Part shown: positions 10,429-23,469 of the stretch, in pieces
Numbering within the stretch: the stretch's first letter is position 1
Layout: the number at the start of each line of letters is the position of its first letter
Notes under the pieces: generated by a model
Seen by the model: the letters and a program-made list of their open reading frames with translations, nothing else
Database searches by the model: none
Told to the model about the DNA's origin: nothing
Assembly: GCA_020744225.1 (NCBI GenBank)
Contig: JAGMWG010000013.1
Location: forward strand, 682,001-746,000
Length of the DNA stretch: 64,000 nt
Reading direction: 5' to 3'
Origin: Paraphoma chrysanthemicola
Taxonomy: Eukaryota; Ascomycota; Dothideomycetes; Pleosporales; Phaeosphaeriaceae
Translations under genes and position numbers: made by a program

Positions 10429-13400
10429 ATGTCCTCCCCCAGATCCCCTCGGCAGTCCACCGAGAGCCTCGACCTGCTGTCGCCGACCCCACCGCACACG
10501 CAATATCCCTTCCCTATACAAGACGAATGGAAAATCAGACCCAACTCGACGGGCGGGCGCTATCAGCCACGTCGCGGCTCCACGGCCAGCTCGATACATT
10601 CCGTCGGCGGAGTGCTGGACAGCGGCTTCAAGAACAGCATGGGCGCGGTGAGGGAGCAGAATCAGAATGGTAGGGACTGCCAGGACACGGCTTTAGTTTG
10701 AACACGTCTTGTTCGAATGCTAATGCTCGCATAGCCATCTCTACCCTGCTACAACCACCAATAGTCAGGACTGGCATGCTCCCTTACACAGCAGCCCAGG
10801 CCTCGTCGGGACATAAGCCGCCGTCCACGAAAGACATCCCACCGGTCACCCTCACCAACGTACCCCACGTCGAACCCTCCGCCTTCAACCCGTATCTGTC
10901 GCAAGTAGGCAATCTGTATGAGGCGTTCCAGCGCGCAAAGGCAGAAGCCGAAAGCGAGTTGGCACAGCCGGCTCGGAAGGGCTCAAGAAAAGAGGACAGG
11001 GCGGAGAGCTTGGAGCGCAGCCTGCACACTGGGTCGCCTGCGGGCACACCACAGCTCTCCGGAGGCTCCTTCTCTCCCACCAGTTCGCCTAAGCCGAAAC
11101 GACGAACGAGCGGCTCGAGACGCGCTCCTCCTGCGGCCACGCCACTTTCCACCATACCCAACGTCTATTTCGAAGAGAACTTCCACCTCGAAAATCCGCG
11201 AACCTTCGACATTGTGAGCGAGCGATCTGAGGTCGTGCGGCCCGTGCGGACCAAAGGCGAAGATGTCGATTTCTCAAACGGCTCTCTGGATGCACCACAA
11301 GCAACAGGGAGAAAAGCGCTGGCCACCAACGCCATCTTGCAGGAAAAGCTGTCATGGTACATGGATACAGTGGAGGTCCATTTGATATCGGCGATTTCGT
11401 CCGCATCAACGTCATTCTTTGCAGCGTTAGGGTCTTTGCGGGAGCTCCAATCAGAAGCCGAGGAATCAGTAACGAGAATCAAGGGGCTGAGGGAAGATTT
11501 GAAGCGACTAGACGATCAGATGGCAATTGGTGGTCTGAAAGTGGTCGAGATGAAGAGGCGGCGAGAGAACCTGCGGAGACTAGCCGACTCGGTGGATCAG
11601 CTGCAAGCCGTGATCGTGGGGCTGTCACGTTGCGACGAAGTGGTCAACAAGGGCGAACTCGAGGTTGCCATGACAAGGTTGGACGTCGTTGAGCGACTGA
11701 TAACTGGCGCACTCGACACCACAGATCCTGGAATTTCGTGGTTAGAATCGCGCTTGCCTCCCCACATCATTGATCTTCGTGGTTTAAGAGCTATGGACGG
11801 TGTCTTTGAGGGCATCAATGAGCTGAAGTTTCGCGTTGGGAGAGGATTCGAAGTACGCTTTGTAGAGACACTACTCAAAGACCTTCGAGAGCATGTCAAG
11901 AGCGTGCCAAGCCACATCACCCTCGAAAGATGGGTGGCAGCATCACAAAAGGCGCGTGGCATGCACCAAAGGGGAAAATCAACACTACCAGCGTTCCTTA
12001 CAACAAGTGACAGGCTTCGCTCCGAGCTGCGAGCGAGTCTGTATGGTCTAAGCGGTGCCCGTTTCACTAACCAAGCAAGCGCCACTTTCCGGGAAGCAAT
12101 AATGCGAGAGATGAAGGCCATAATCCGGAGATATCTTCCCAGCTCGAACGATGATGACGCGGAGTCTATGACTTCAGTATCGACCAGGGGCGGACGAGGT
12201 CAGAGCCAACAGGATAAGAATTCGATTCTGGCTCGCAACTTGCGCGCCATGGATCCCGCTGATGCAGAAGAGTTCTTCGTCAACATTTTCACAGACGTCG
12301 GCGAGGTCCTTCGCCGGCTGGGTACGCAAGTCAAAGTCCTGCTCGATGTTACAAGCGGCGTCACTACACCCCCTGCCTCCTCTGGCGGGCTTCGTTCGCC
12401 TCCAAGAAGTCCGTACATGCACAATATCGATGGCTACATAGGCAACGGCACACCTGCACCTGCCTCGAATGACCTGCAAATGGAGCTCATGCAAGCTTTG
12501 GACATGTCTAGCTTGCTTGGCCAGGCTGTGGATGCAGCTCAAACACAAATTACAAAACTTCTCAAAGTGCGCTCTGAGGCCACAGCCAACTTACCACTGG
12601 AACGATTTCTTCGATATTTCAATCTGTGCCGACTGTTCGCTGACGAGTGCGAAGCTGTGTCGGGTCGCTCAGGAGCAGCACTGAAGAGCATCGTCAACAA
12701 TCATATCACGGACTTTGTTTCAAAGTTTGGCGACTTTGAAAAGCAAGAACTTGCAAGGACAATGGATTCTGATAAGTGGGAACCGAAAGACTTCGACGCA
12801 GACGACACTGAAGTACTAGCGCGGGTTCTGAAAGGGATGGAGAGCGATCCACCGAAATGGTTGGATTTCGGCGACGTTTTGCGGGAGATCAAGGAGCCAG
12901 CGACGAACGGTAATTCAACAGCCACCAACGGTACTTCAGACGAGAAACCAAAGGAGAAGAACAAGACCACGACACCAGCAATCGTGGATGAGGAGAAGTA
13001 CACCATTTCTAGCTCGTCGACCGTTGTGCTCCGTGGCATCGAGCGCTTCGAGATCTTGCTATCCGCGATCCCAAGCATGACCTCCGAAGTTTCATCTTCA
13101 CTCTGCGAATACATCAAGCTGTTCAATTCGCGCTTGTGCCAGCTCATTCTTGGAGCAGGCGCGATACAAACAGCAGGACTCAAGAACATCAACACAAAAC
13201 ATCTCGCCATCGCCTCACAGACTCTCTCATTCATCATTGCGATACTTCCTTACATTCGGGAATGTGCACGACGTCGTATCTCAAATGCGACGAACAAGGC
13301 AGCCATCGGCGAATTCGACAACGTCAAGCGCCTTTTACAAGATCAGCAAGTGTCTATACACGACAAGCTCACAGACATTCTCTCGGGTCGAGCAACTGTG

Positions 13401-13913
13401 CACATGCGCAGCCTGAAGAAGGTCGATTGGGACAGCGAAGCAGAGACCAGCAAAGAAGTAAGCGCCAGCATGGAGAGTTTAACGAAGGACACAGTCACCA
13501 TGCACAAAGTCATCAATCGCTTCCTCAACGAGATGCAAGTGCGCATGATCATGGCGCCCGTCTTCGAGAGCTACCGAGAGCAGGTCGGCAAGGTTATCCG
13601 CGAGGCAGACGTGAAGACGCCGGCGGGCAAAGCGAGGTGAGCATTACTTTTTATGAATTGGTGGACGTAAACTGATTGATGTAGGCTACAACGAGAAGCG
13701 AAACTCTTCGACACAAAACTAGGCGGTATCGATGGCGCAGGAAACGTCGGCATGTATCTCTTTGGCCTGGTCGTAGCCAAGGCCGTTGCTCAACCAGCCG
13801 CTCCAGCACCAGCAGCCGCGCAACCCAAGGCAGAAGAACAGCCAAAGAAGAGCGACGAGAAGGCAGAAGCGCCAAAAGAAGATCCCGAGAAACCTGTAGT
13901 TGCTGGTTCATAA
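10429..13913 (+). CDS. VPS54: VPS54, GARP tethering complex subunit
   Basis: Three exons (10429-10669, 10735-13636, 13685-13913) give 1123 residues. The first 200 or so residues are Ser/Pro/Arg-rich and disordered. A Vps54-type N-terminal domain with a long coiled coil follows (from about NVYFEENFHLENP, then ILQEKLSWYMDTVEVHLI). The C-terminal Vps54 domain begins near LPLERFLRYFNLCRLF and includes ERFEILLSAIPSMTSEVSSS. The last exon adds a Pro/Ala/Lys/Glu-rich tail. GARP tethers endosome-derived vesicles at the trans-Golgi network, where Vps54 works with Vps51, Vps52 and Vps53. The protein is longer than yeast or human Vps54, mainly through the disordered ends. The start is the first in-frame ATG and gives exon 1 the right phase. 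A strong call. Confidence 0.92.
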
Positions 13914-14216
13914 CCAGACTTGACAACCTCTCATGAGACATCACGAAGGAACTCGTATGAATCTACCCGACGAATAGCAGCGACGCTCACAAGTCTTTGT
14001 ATGAGCATGAGCACACAAACCCACACTCTGCAGCATGCATACACTGCACACCAGCCATATTTTGATATGTATATCCCATTGTACCACAACATTCAGCAAG
14101 CACGGCGTTGGGGTGGCATATAGATTCTCCAAGTTCGCTGGGAAGCGGCATCGAATCAAAACATATTCACATCTTCCATGCCAATGTCAATACCTGTAGC
14201 TTCGTAGCTCGTTCAA
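13914..14216. other. Convergent intergenic spacer
   Basis: About 300 bases between the VPS54 stop and the stop of the minus-strand acidic protein. Only 3' sequence; nothing else seen. Confidence 0.35.
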
Positions 14217-14573
14217 TTACACGTCATCCAGATATCGCGCCCATTCTTTGCTCGGCGTAGATCCTCCGTTTTCGTCCTGCGCAACTGCATCCGTCGAGAC
14301 CTGCTCTCCTTCTGCGCGTGTATTGCTCGTGTATCCTGCTACGGCCTGGCGGATGGGTGGACGAGTTTCATCGTCCTCATTGCGCGCATCATTATTACTC
14401 GAGGACTCAATCACTTCGATTTCAACCTCAGCTTCCGAACGCGCTTGCACCGCATCCATTTCTCCACTTTCTTCATTCCCATCAGCCTTTCGTTGCACTC
14501 CAACCGCTTCTTCGTTGCGTGTGTGTTCTTCGTAATCGTGCACGCGTGCGCTGAGAGCGAGGTGTGTATTCAT
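14217..14573 (-). CDS. Small acidic hypothetical protein
   Basis: An open frame of 118 codons starting MNTHLALSARVHDYEEH. It is very rich in Glu, Asp, Asn, Ser and Ala (for example EAEVEIEVIESSSNNDARNE) and ends KEWARYLDDV. Such composition is unlike the antisense frames and suggests a disordered acidic protein or the last exon of a larger gene. Upstream on the same strand the three frames overlap in short open stretches, so a 5' exon cannot be excluded. The family is not recognised. It converges on VPS54. Confidence 0.35.
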   Translation of the reverse strand: MNTHLALSARVHDYEEHTRNEEAVGVQRKADGNEESGEMDAVQARSEAEVEIEVIESSSNNDARNEDDETRPPIRQAVAGYTSNTRAEGEQVSTDAVAQDENGGSTPSKEWARYLDDV

Positions 14574-17500
14574 GCCTACTTCGATACTGTGCAAAGTGCG
14601 CCTTTGGGAAGTTGTCTAGCGGGTAACAAATGGCAGACGTCGGTTTTCGGCGTCGTAGGATCGTGATGTGTTGTGCTTGAGGATATGTGAAGTTGCGACA
14701 TGGGTAATAAATTGATGGGAAAGGGAGCATGGGTGTGGGAATGCGATGAATTATCGAGTTCAACCACGAGAACCTTTTGTGCTTGAATGGTTGTGCTGCA
14801 TTGACTTATTGCATGTTTAGTCTAGAACGATCCTGTAAAGTATAGCAATTGCGGTGACATATCCAATTTCATCGGCCTATATTATTCCTATAGGGAACAC
14901 AAAGTAAAGTATATGATGCGGTGGCACGATGGTGCGTAGGATGTGATCTCTGGCGAGCTCGGAGTGGATGTATGTCGCTCAAGCGATTCGTCTTTGGGCT
15001 TTCGTCTCGTTCTGTCTGCAGTATGCGTTGGTGTATTCTGACTGCGCTGTTAGTCGTAGGTGAGCTCGTTGTCAATGTAGTATCAGTGCATAGAATGAGC
15101 AGGACGTGGAAGAGTGCGATTTGCAGGACTTGGGTGTAATGCTCAAGGACTACGCAAAGGCAGAGCGTTGCCGTTGGAGCCTGTGAGACACCTTCGCAGG
15201 GGAAGAGAAACACGTCGAAAAGCCTAACAACCACTGCACTGCCAGCTGCGGGAGGATGTGCCTGAGGAGGAAAGTGTAAGTAGCGGAATGCGAGCTCCTC
15301 TGAAGCTATCGGGTATCAACGCCTGGTGTCGTTCGTATAGAGTCTGACAAGCTCGACATACTTCACATCGTCCTGATCCGTCAAACCTTGCGCGTTAAGT
15401 CCAGTGGGCATCAAACTCGTTCAAGTGGCGCGCTCGAGAGTGCCTCGGTCTGAGTATGCCCGTCCAGTGGAACAATGTCCATAGCAACGACGGATCGGTG
15501 ACCTGATACAAGACCGTGGTGACTCGGTGACCGGTATATCGCTCATGTATATAATGCCCAGTATTCTTTCGATAGAGTCGTACATACGCGACCCTGTTCA
15601 TGTATGTCATTCGGAAATGCCACGCACACAGCGTACTTGCTCACATAGTAGAAGATCCCTAACCCCTCGGGACAGTCTTAAGAAATACTGTTCAAACCAC
15701 AGTCTCACTAAAGCGGCGCGTGCTTTACCTCAAGGAGGCTTGGACTAAGACTCCAAACTAGAGTTAGATCCGCGGGGCTAAAGTAAACCTTCTGACCAGC
15801 GGGACGGACTCGATTATGCTCAAGAGCTAGGGAAGTCCTTGCAGCACACGCAGTTTGACGCGACGCCGCCCATAGTGACTTCTGGTCATGTCCTAAAAGT
15901 AACCTAAAGCTAGTCGAAGCGAGGCAGGTGGTGACTACCGGCAAGGCTTGGTTGGAATTGAGGTTATACTTGCCCGAGACTATGAGGACGTAGTGGTGGC
16001 GTGGCGCCCCGCTCGTGCATGCGTGTGTGCAATGCCCGCGGCTCTTTGGGTACTCTGGGCGTATCTCCACGGACATGAACAATAGCATCGCGGGGTGTGT
16101 CCCTTTCGTGGAAGGTCGATCGCAAGCCTCTCGTCAAGCCGTCCTCATATGAGCTGTGTTCTTCGCCAAGGTTCTAAGCCAGACAGTACCACAAGCTATG
16201 TAAACTTCCGGGACAGACTTCCGGCTGCATGGCTCCGGTCCGTGCCATAGAAGATCTGGAGTCGAACGTCGGATTGCGGAGCACCATCCAAGCACTCTCG
16301 TGGAGGGAGCGAGCGGCCGCTGCCCACCTACTTGTCCGTAGTGAAAGCCACGTGAGCTTTTAGTGTAGCACAAAGTTCGGGTTCCAGCTTGCGCCACAAT
16401 AATGATCGCTCGGCAATCAGATAGTCAATGTCATGTCGTCATCAGCGCAACAAGATACCAGTCGTTGTTACCGGAGGCATGTTAAAGGTCAAGCGGATAC
16501 AAGGGCGACCGAACCTTAAAGAAGCGTCCAGTTCTGTTGTACCTGACCAATAGGCAATATTTGGACATCGCTTGCTTCCACCAGGAGCTTATTAGGTAGT
16601 TTGTGTGGACCTGGGATTGTGCTGGCACGAACTTTGTCGGGCGGCCCACACGACGTGGATTGTCCGTCCAGAGCATGGAAATTCGGCAACACAAAGCCGT
16701 CCAATTGTATCTATGTGAAGATGGACCATGTTCCTAGATGCGTGCATGTTCCCAAGGGTCGTAAGGCCTACCCTAGGGCACTGCGGCGTCGGGAAAGCGT
16801 CGATACTACGGCTTTCGCATCCGGAATGTGAACTTGATAGTGTGCATGCTGCAGGCTGCACAACATAAGGGCATTGATTGTGGCTGCCTCCAGCACGTCC
16901 ATGTCGTGTTGGTCGCTTCTCGTGACCTGCGTGAACCTCGTGACCAACCAGCCTCCACCGCGACGCGCAACAGATGCCGCAAACCGCCCAGTTTACTCTT
17001 TTCCACCTGTCAGGCGGCACTTGTTGAAGAGGGGGTGCAGTAGCTTGTCGGTACTCAGCGATCGACCCGCAGGCGGCTTGAGCTTACGAAAGACTAGTGC
17101 TGTAATCGGCGAGTTTTGAGGCGGCAGCCACGCAGCTCGCGCAGTAGTTTCACTCGGGTTGTCGCAATATCTGCCCGCCTTGTGCGAGCGGACGTGGACT
17201 CGGGATTTGTAGAGGAATCGGCATCGACGAAGGAGAAAGTCTTTGGCCTCGGCCCGAGCATAGTGTATGTTGTCACGTCGATGAGGAACGTTCCCGGGTA
17301 CACTTTCCACAGCGAGGTTCGCCGAATTACTCTTCGCTTAGTCATGCACGTTGACGTGCCCGTCATTGGCAGCTGGATGTGATGGTGAGAGCTTGAATCA
17401 AAACGTGTACTTAAGAGTCTACTCAAGGTCGGTCTGTGAGCTGCTGGGTCCCCCCCTTCAGAACGTGTAACTTTGTAGGGCACGGCTGCCGGGTCGCACT

Positions 17501-18336
17501 GCATGGCTACCGGCCTCAACCCGGCCGTGCTTCCCTGCTCCAACACCAACACAGGCGATTCTGTAGGGTGCGGTGACTATGTGGGCCTCTGATTCTTGGA
17601 ATCTAGCAAGAGCAGCTAGTGTACACTAGCTTCTTGAACAACGGGACAAGTGTCATCTTTGCATGGCATTAAGTATTGCGTCGATTTATACAGACATGAT
17701 TTATTCCACGCGAACACACACGTCGTAATTTCTTGCGTATAGTACATTGACTGTGTCATGAAGGCGCTGTTATGAAATCCCTGATGTTGAGAAGACATAG
17801 GAGTAACTACAGAAATATCGCAAGACCGCTTCCTCAAACAAATGCAGCATGGCGCTTCAACGACGCCTGAATATGACTGGCTCACTATGTTGTACAAATA
17901 CATTGGTTTTTTTGATAAGACGGAAAACGTAATTTCAGGCGATAATGCGTGTCCTTAGATGCCGGCAGGTTGTTCATGCTGAGGTCCGAAGGGAGCGTTG
18001 TTGTCGCGGATGGTGCGACGTTCTTCGTGCTTTCCGATGGATTTTGCGTTTCATAATGCTCAGTAGCCTGAAGCGCACACTGCTTCACACCTCAGCTACG
18101 AGAGCTTGCCGGTCGCCTTTGAACATTCTCTTGCATGGCAAATCTGGTGCGAAAATGCTACAAGCTTGCGCGTTGCATTGCCCCAGAATCAAGCAGTATC
18201 CAGCAGTGAGGGACCGGTGTTCCGAAGCAGAACCAGATTGTTTTCCTGACATTTGCCCGTAAGGCTTGATAAGATCTCATCAAGCATCAGTGTTTCCAAA
18301 TGATGTGTTGCCACTATGGTAGACACGTGCTGTGCC
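14574..18336. other. Gene-poor stretch, 3.8 kb
   Basis: No gene with matching start, splice sites and stop could be built here. Open frames are short and evenly scattered on both strands. Base composition is balanced rather than AT-rich, so it does not look like typical RIP-mutated transposon DNA. The most protein-like stretch is 17116-17382 on the plus strand (88 codons, no ATG at its start, includes GFVEESASTKEKVFGLG), unsupported by neighbours. No terminal repeats, tandem arrays or transposase motifs were seen. Confidence 0.4.
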
Positions 18337-21270
18337 TTATCGGCCGGCAAGCTGGGCCACAGCGTCGAATAAGACCTGGTCCTCCACCTTGTAGATCGTA
18401 TCGTCGTTGCCGAAGGCAGTCTCAAGGCTATCGTTAAGTCTCCAAAATTGCCCAAAGCTACCATTGCTTACTCCCTGCCCCTCTTGCAGCATAACGTCAG
18501 CCAGCTGTTTCAATCGACTTGACACGGCCTTTTGCTGTGCGCGAGCGGAGGCCCAGAAACTGGCTAGCTCATCGATGCAAGTCGCTGCAGTACCAACGGT
18601 ATCAATGAGATTAGCTAGCGTAGAGAAGGAGCCGGCCGACGTGAGGACGTCGATTGAGAGCATTAGCGCGTAACCCGGAAATGGCGTTGAAAACAGGAAA
18701 CTTGAGGTTATTGAAGAGGGTAATCGCTGTTGTCGGTTCACAGAAGCTAGCGAATGCATCATCAAAACAAAATTTGATGAATGGCGAACAGCGTGCTCCA
18801 CGTTGCGTCGGAGTTTTTCGACGGGCATTGCATTCACGCGTACGTGGCGATTGAGGCGAATGACTGTTGCATGGTACAACGCATGCAGAGACACAAACGT
18901 GCCTGCATAGCCCTCAACGATGCTTTCATCAAGATTCCGTGGTGTGTAATGCAGGTTGGGTGGTAGCATGCTGACCCATGCTTCGAGTCTCTCAGATGTC
19001 CTGGCGTAGAAGCGCTCGTAGTTTTGTTCATATCCACTGGGTGGTCGACGAACAGCTCGTCCGGTGAAGGTGAGCACATCTCCCCATATCGCAGATATCA
19101 TGCATAAGTAGGCCATGTATCCCAGACGATGATGCTGAGGATCTGATCCTCCATGCAAGTCCTCATCAAAATAAGGCGCTTCGCACGGTGTCGACGCCTC
19201 ATACATGTCGTCTGGGCTGGGAAGTCGCACGTAGGTGTCCTCCATACTGATAACGAAGAGAGTACCCCCAAAGAAACCGTTATAGCGCTGTTGTTGTGCC
19301 AAGTTAGGGGACGTTGTCGGCTTCGTCACTTCGTAACTTACATCCATCAATACTCCTGACCAGAAGGTACGGCGGCAACACTCCTCGTAGGTCCAGCGGT
19401 CGAATCCAAAATCCAGTTCGGGGTCACTTTCGGCCAGTTCTGTAATGCCTTCCTCTGTATTGAGCTTCAATGCACTGATGGCCCGAAGACCAGCACCACA
19501 GAAGTCCCATGCTTCTTGCGACTTTCCCCTTGCAAACAAGTATAGCGCAAGGAGTAGACGACTCTGACACAACTGCAGTGTGAATCTGCCGAAGCGTTTC
19601 TCTGCTGCATAAGATGCGACAGCTGCAAATCGCTTTCCCAAAGCTCGCTTGTCCGGATCGGAAGAGAACAGTGACCCCATCGCTAGGACGGTGTAGAGAA
19701 GCATTAGCTGGTCCTGGTTCTTCTCGCGAGTTGACTCTACCCAGGCGATGAAGGGCCTGCGAGGGAAGATGCCATATGTAGCGCGTCCTGCGTGAAGAAA
19801 GTACAAGTCCAAAAGGTGCACAGTAAGTCTGGGGTCTGTTTCGTATGGATCTTGCTCCCACTGCAGAGCTAATCGGTCCTGATATGAGCCGCGCCTGTGG
19901 TCATCCACGCCCTGGTCGTTTCCAGAACCGCTCCAATCTGAGTCCATCGAATGGACCGACATGTCTCTTGAAGGTGCAATTGATGTGGGCCGAAAGTTTC
20001 GGGGTCTGTACGGGGTACCAGCGTTCCAGCTTTCAATCTTTCTTGAATATTCTCGAGGCTCTCCGGGAGCTCTGCTTCTGTCGGAACTGGCAGAGGCGTT
20101 GAGCACTTCTGTTGACGAGTTCTTAAACAGCGGCGCGGAAGTCGACGGTGATGTCTCTCCTGACGCATTGCCAATGCTTGCCTGGCTGAGGCCTCTGCTA
20201 TTGGTCAGTATTTGTCATGTAGTGATACAGTCCGCACCTTGGATATGTCGAACCACTTAAGTCAATGCACAGTACGGAAGAAGGATACGACAAGGACTCG
20301 GTAGGACTTACCCTCTGCACACTCGCTGCGACTTTGCGCACTGATGGCATTTCGGATAGCCAGGCTCGCATTTGATCTTCTTCTCGCGACAAGTGAGGCA
20401 TGCTTGAGCTAGCCGCTTGCGTGGCTTTCCGGCCTTTGTAATACCCCACGAGGGGTTGACTGGCTCACCGTCGATGATAGCGCGACAATATGTGCCGTCC
20501 TCATAGATGTAGCATAGTCCTTCACCTGGCATATCCCGCTGTCCAATGCATCGTGACGAACGAACGGGCGCACGTGAAGAGCCATCGATCCGTCGTCTTA
20601 TTGGCCTGCTAGCGTCTCCGAAATCATCTTGCATTGCTTGATTAGCATGTATTCCTGCAGGATCTGACGCTGTCGAGTGTGGACGATGGCTTCTACTCGT
20701 TTGATCATTATGCGAAGGGTATGCGAAGCTGCCGCGGCGATGCATATCTATCTGGCTAGTGCCGAGTACAGGACCTGGTGTGGACGATGCAGCGGAATGG
20801 GCATCGCTGCTTGCGGTGGCATGGTGGGGCTGGCGATTGAAATATGATGTTTGAGATGCGACAGCATTATGCTCGGGATAACCGTGGGTGTAGCCATCGA
20901 AGTCATGCCGCCTCTTCAAAGTAGGGCTAGCAGAGTCATAGCCATGCGCATACTGAGAACTGCCTGATCGCGCTGGTTGATCAGACGACTTCTTGTCGAG
21001 TAGTTCAGGTTCCAGAAGGGTACGAAGACTTGGTAGTTGTTGCGCATTGTTCTGGCTTCCGCTAGGGTCCCTTGGGCGAACGTGTTGGCCTGGTGCGAGA
21101 ATCTCGGGCCGAGAAGTGAGGGCATGAGCCGGCGGATAGGAATTGTAAGATGGCGGTGGCCCCTGATGTGAGGGGATACCAGGCGGGCGACTCATGTTGA
21201 CGAGCATAGCAGTAGGAGTGGGTGAGTGTTGATGTTCGCCGCTTGGTGTGGGATGGCTTCCACGGTACAT
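18337..21270 (-). CDS. Zn2Cys6 transcription factor with fungal middle-homology domain
   Basis: Exons on the minus strand are 21270-20312, a possible 18-base exon 20255-20238, 20194-19342 and 19287-18337, giving 926 residues (920 without the microexon; both join in frame). A long Ser/Pro/His-rich N-terminus leads to MPGEGLCYIYEDGTYC and then the zinc cluster ACLTCREKKIKC...KCHQCAKSQRVC (about residues 290-318), with standard spacing. The fungal-specific transcription factor domain follows in exon 3-4, including YEECCRRTFWSGVLMD and ISMEDTYVRLPSPDD. These last two flank a 54-base GTAAGT...CAACAG intron that is itself in frame. Starts at 21207 or 21195 are also possible, because the frame opens with a GTG upstream of 21270. 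DNA target and pathway are unknown. Over 2 kb of non-coding DNA lies upstream. Confidence 0.85.
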
Positions 21271-23469
21271 GCGATGACCGACCACATGGGGGACTAAGAT
21301 TGAGCAAATGTTATAGCTAGGGTACTCTAGAATCCAGGCACCTTGCTAGGCTTGTCACTGATGCAGCCACAACATCAGCTTGCATTCAAAGTGTCGGGCA
21401 CAAGGAGGTACGTGAGAAGGACGGACAGTAACCAGCGAACAGAACGCAATGGCGTGCGTCAGACCTGGAATGGGATATCTTGCTACGAGGGTGCAGCAGA
21501 CGACAAGGTTCTGGAATTGGGCCAAAGAGTCAACAGTCCGTGCAGGCCTGACGTCTGACTATTTACCACTGAACACCCGGAAGATGCTGGACCGCAGCCG
21601 GAACGCAACAGCCATGTATGAGCGAACGGTAGGGGGACGGGCGTTACGGGAAAGAACTTACAAGCACAGAGCCGGTAGGTGCGGCACAAGCAGCACTCTG
21701 GGTGCAAAGAAGCGCAGGGCACGCAACAAGCACAGCTGCAAGTGGCCGTGGGTCGAATGAAGGATAATAGCAATAAATAAGATAAACACCGGGTAGTAGC
21801 CACCTGAGTAGAAGGGCCACAGGAGGAAACCGTGCTGCACCAGAGCCGGGACAGACCCTGGGGTGTTGATGTCTCCAGGGAAGAACGACCGCCGTAGCGT
21901 CCGCAAAACGTATGCGAGCTATTGTCCCAGTGGTGTGAAGTAGCAAGCTGCCAGGAACATGGTCGTGGAGCTTTTGCGGTTTGAGACCCGAAGAACCTGG
22001 AACGCGCCCAGGGTGGTCAGCAAGCCGGACAGGCAATATTGGTGCGATATCGAGTAGCTGCAGCGCGGCAGACAGAAAGCTTCTGCAAGCTGCGTGAGGT
22101 GCCGCGTAGCGTGTTTGGCCTGCTGCGAAATGCAGAGTGATGCAGGACACTGCAGTAGCCCTTTGAAATACGGCGATGAATTGGCGCGTGGGCAACTATG
22201 AGATGCCTCTCAGCCCCCAGATCTAAACAGGCGGCATGCCCGGACTCTGACCAACCGCAGGCGTCCACTGACGACTGGTGCCGATCATGCAGATGTGGGA
22301 GAGGCGACGGGATGCAGCGAACAGTGTGTCCTTGTATTTTGCCGAAACTATCTCTCAAGACCTGGCGGCGGGTTCGCAACGCTCTTAGGGCGTCACTAGC
22401 CAATGGCCTGCGCATAGATTGACTTTGGCAGGCTGGATGCAGCTAATGGGAACGCGGCTTGGTCTGTCCTCTCAGCCATTCCGGCCAGCGAGGACGATGC
22501 CTCGCGCTGCTCCGCGAGAGCACATACGGTAAGCAGCGGTGCCGACAGCAATGCGACCGAGAGACAAGGCGCCGGCTGCCGGCCCTTGTCGCCAGGACCG
22601 TGTCCTCAACACAACGCGACGAGGACGCCAAATGGAGCTGAAGACAGAATGTCAACTCCAACCGCATCCTCCAATGGCGAGGGTACAAGAACAGGTGCCC
22701 TTCCCCGCTAAAGCGGCACCAGGTCCGATCGGAAGCCCTTCGCAGCAGCCGTTGAGCGGCAGAGCCATCTCGATTCGCCCGGTGGATCCTGTTCCCTTCC
22801 CGGCTCCCCTAAGTCAGTGCTGGCCCTTTGGGTGCATGGAGCGCCTCCTTAGCTTGCGCCAAACGCACCCCAGGCCTTGCTGTCGGTTTCCCACACATGC
22901 AGCTTTCAAAGTTCATGCGTGTGCTGGACCATAAGAGGCTTGCTAAGAGACAGCAAATATGATTAGCAGCCTTTCTCTCGGTCCTGCAATGACTCCACTT
23001 GCGATAGCGTACCGTTGTAGAGTACACCCGGGCAAATGATGGTGCTTACGCGAAGTGAATGGCGCTGCAGTTGAGGCTGTTAGACTGTCGATCCAGGCGG
23101 CGCAAGCACACTTCCGATGTGTGCAGTTGGTGATGACACCCGCGCCGAGTGCAGCCCGTCGCAGGAGCCGAGCACACACACCACGGCAAATGAGCGGATG
23201 GACCGAGATGCAGCAGCGGAGCGATCTAGCGAGGTGAAGTGCCCGTTGCCAGTCTAACTTAGCTGCTTGGTGGATTGTGGCAACGGTCATGTGCCGTGCC
23301 AAGCCGCTTATGTGATTAGCGCCCTCCGCAACTCCAACAACCCTCGCGACGCGCCTGCCAAATCCTCCGCTCGAATACGTGAATCCGTGCATGCAGCCGC
23401 ACATACGTCACTTTCTTCCTAGCGCATCAGTTCTAACGTGCATCACAGCAGAGCCTTTGATATCAGAGA
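21271..23469. other. Long divergent intergenic region
   Basis: About 2.2 kb between the minus-strand Zn2Cys6 gene and the plus-strand WW gene. Several open frames up to 183 codons exist (for example 21644-22195 minus), but they overlap one another on both strands and lack splice or domain support. A long regulatory region or 5' leader of the transcription-factor gene is likely; this is inference. Confidence 0.4.

Noticed and set aside
11597..12121. Antisense frames inside VPS54
   Set aside because: Shadows of a clearly conserved gene.
14574..18336. RIP-mutated transposon
   Set aside because: No AT enrichment, no TA-rich runs, no terminal repeats and no transposase or reverse transcriptase motifs.
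21644..22195. Minus-strand open frame of 183 codons
   Set aside because: Low-complexity Ala/Leu/Pro/Cys composition, overlapped by frames on the other strand, no splice support.
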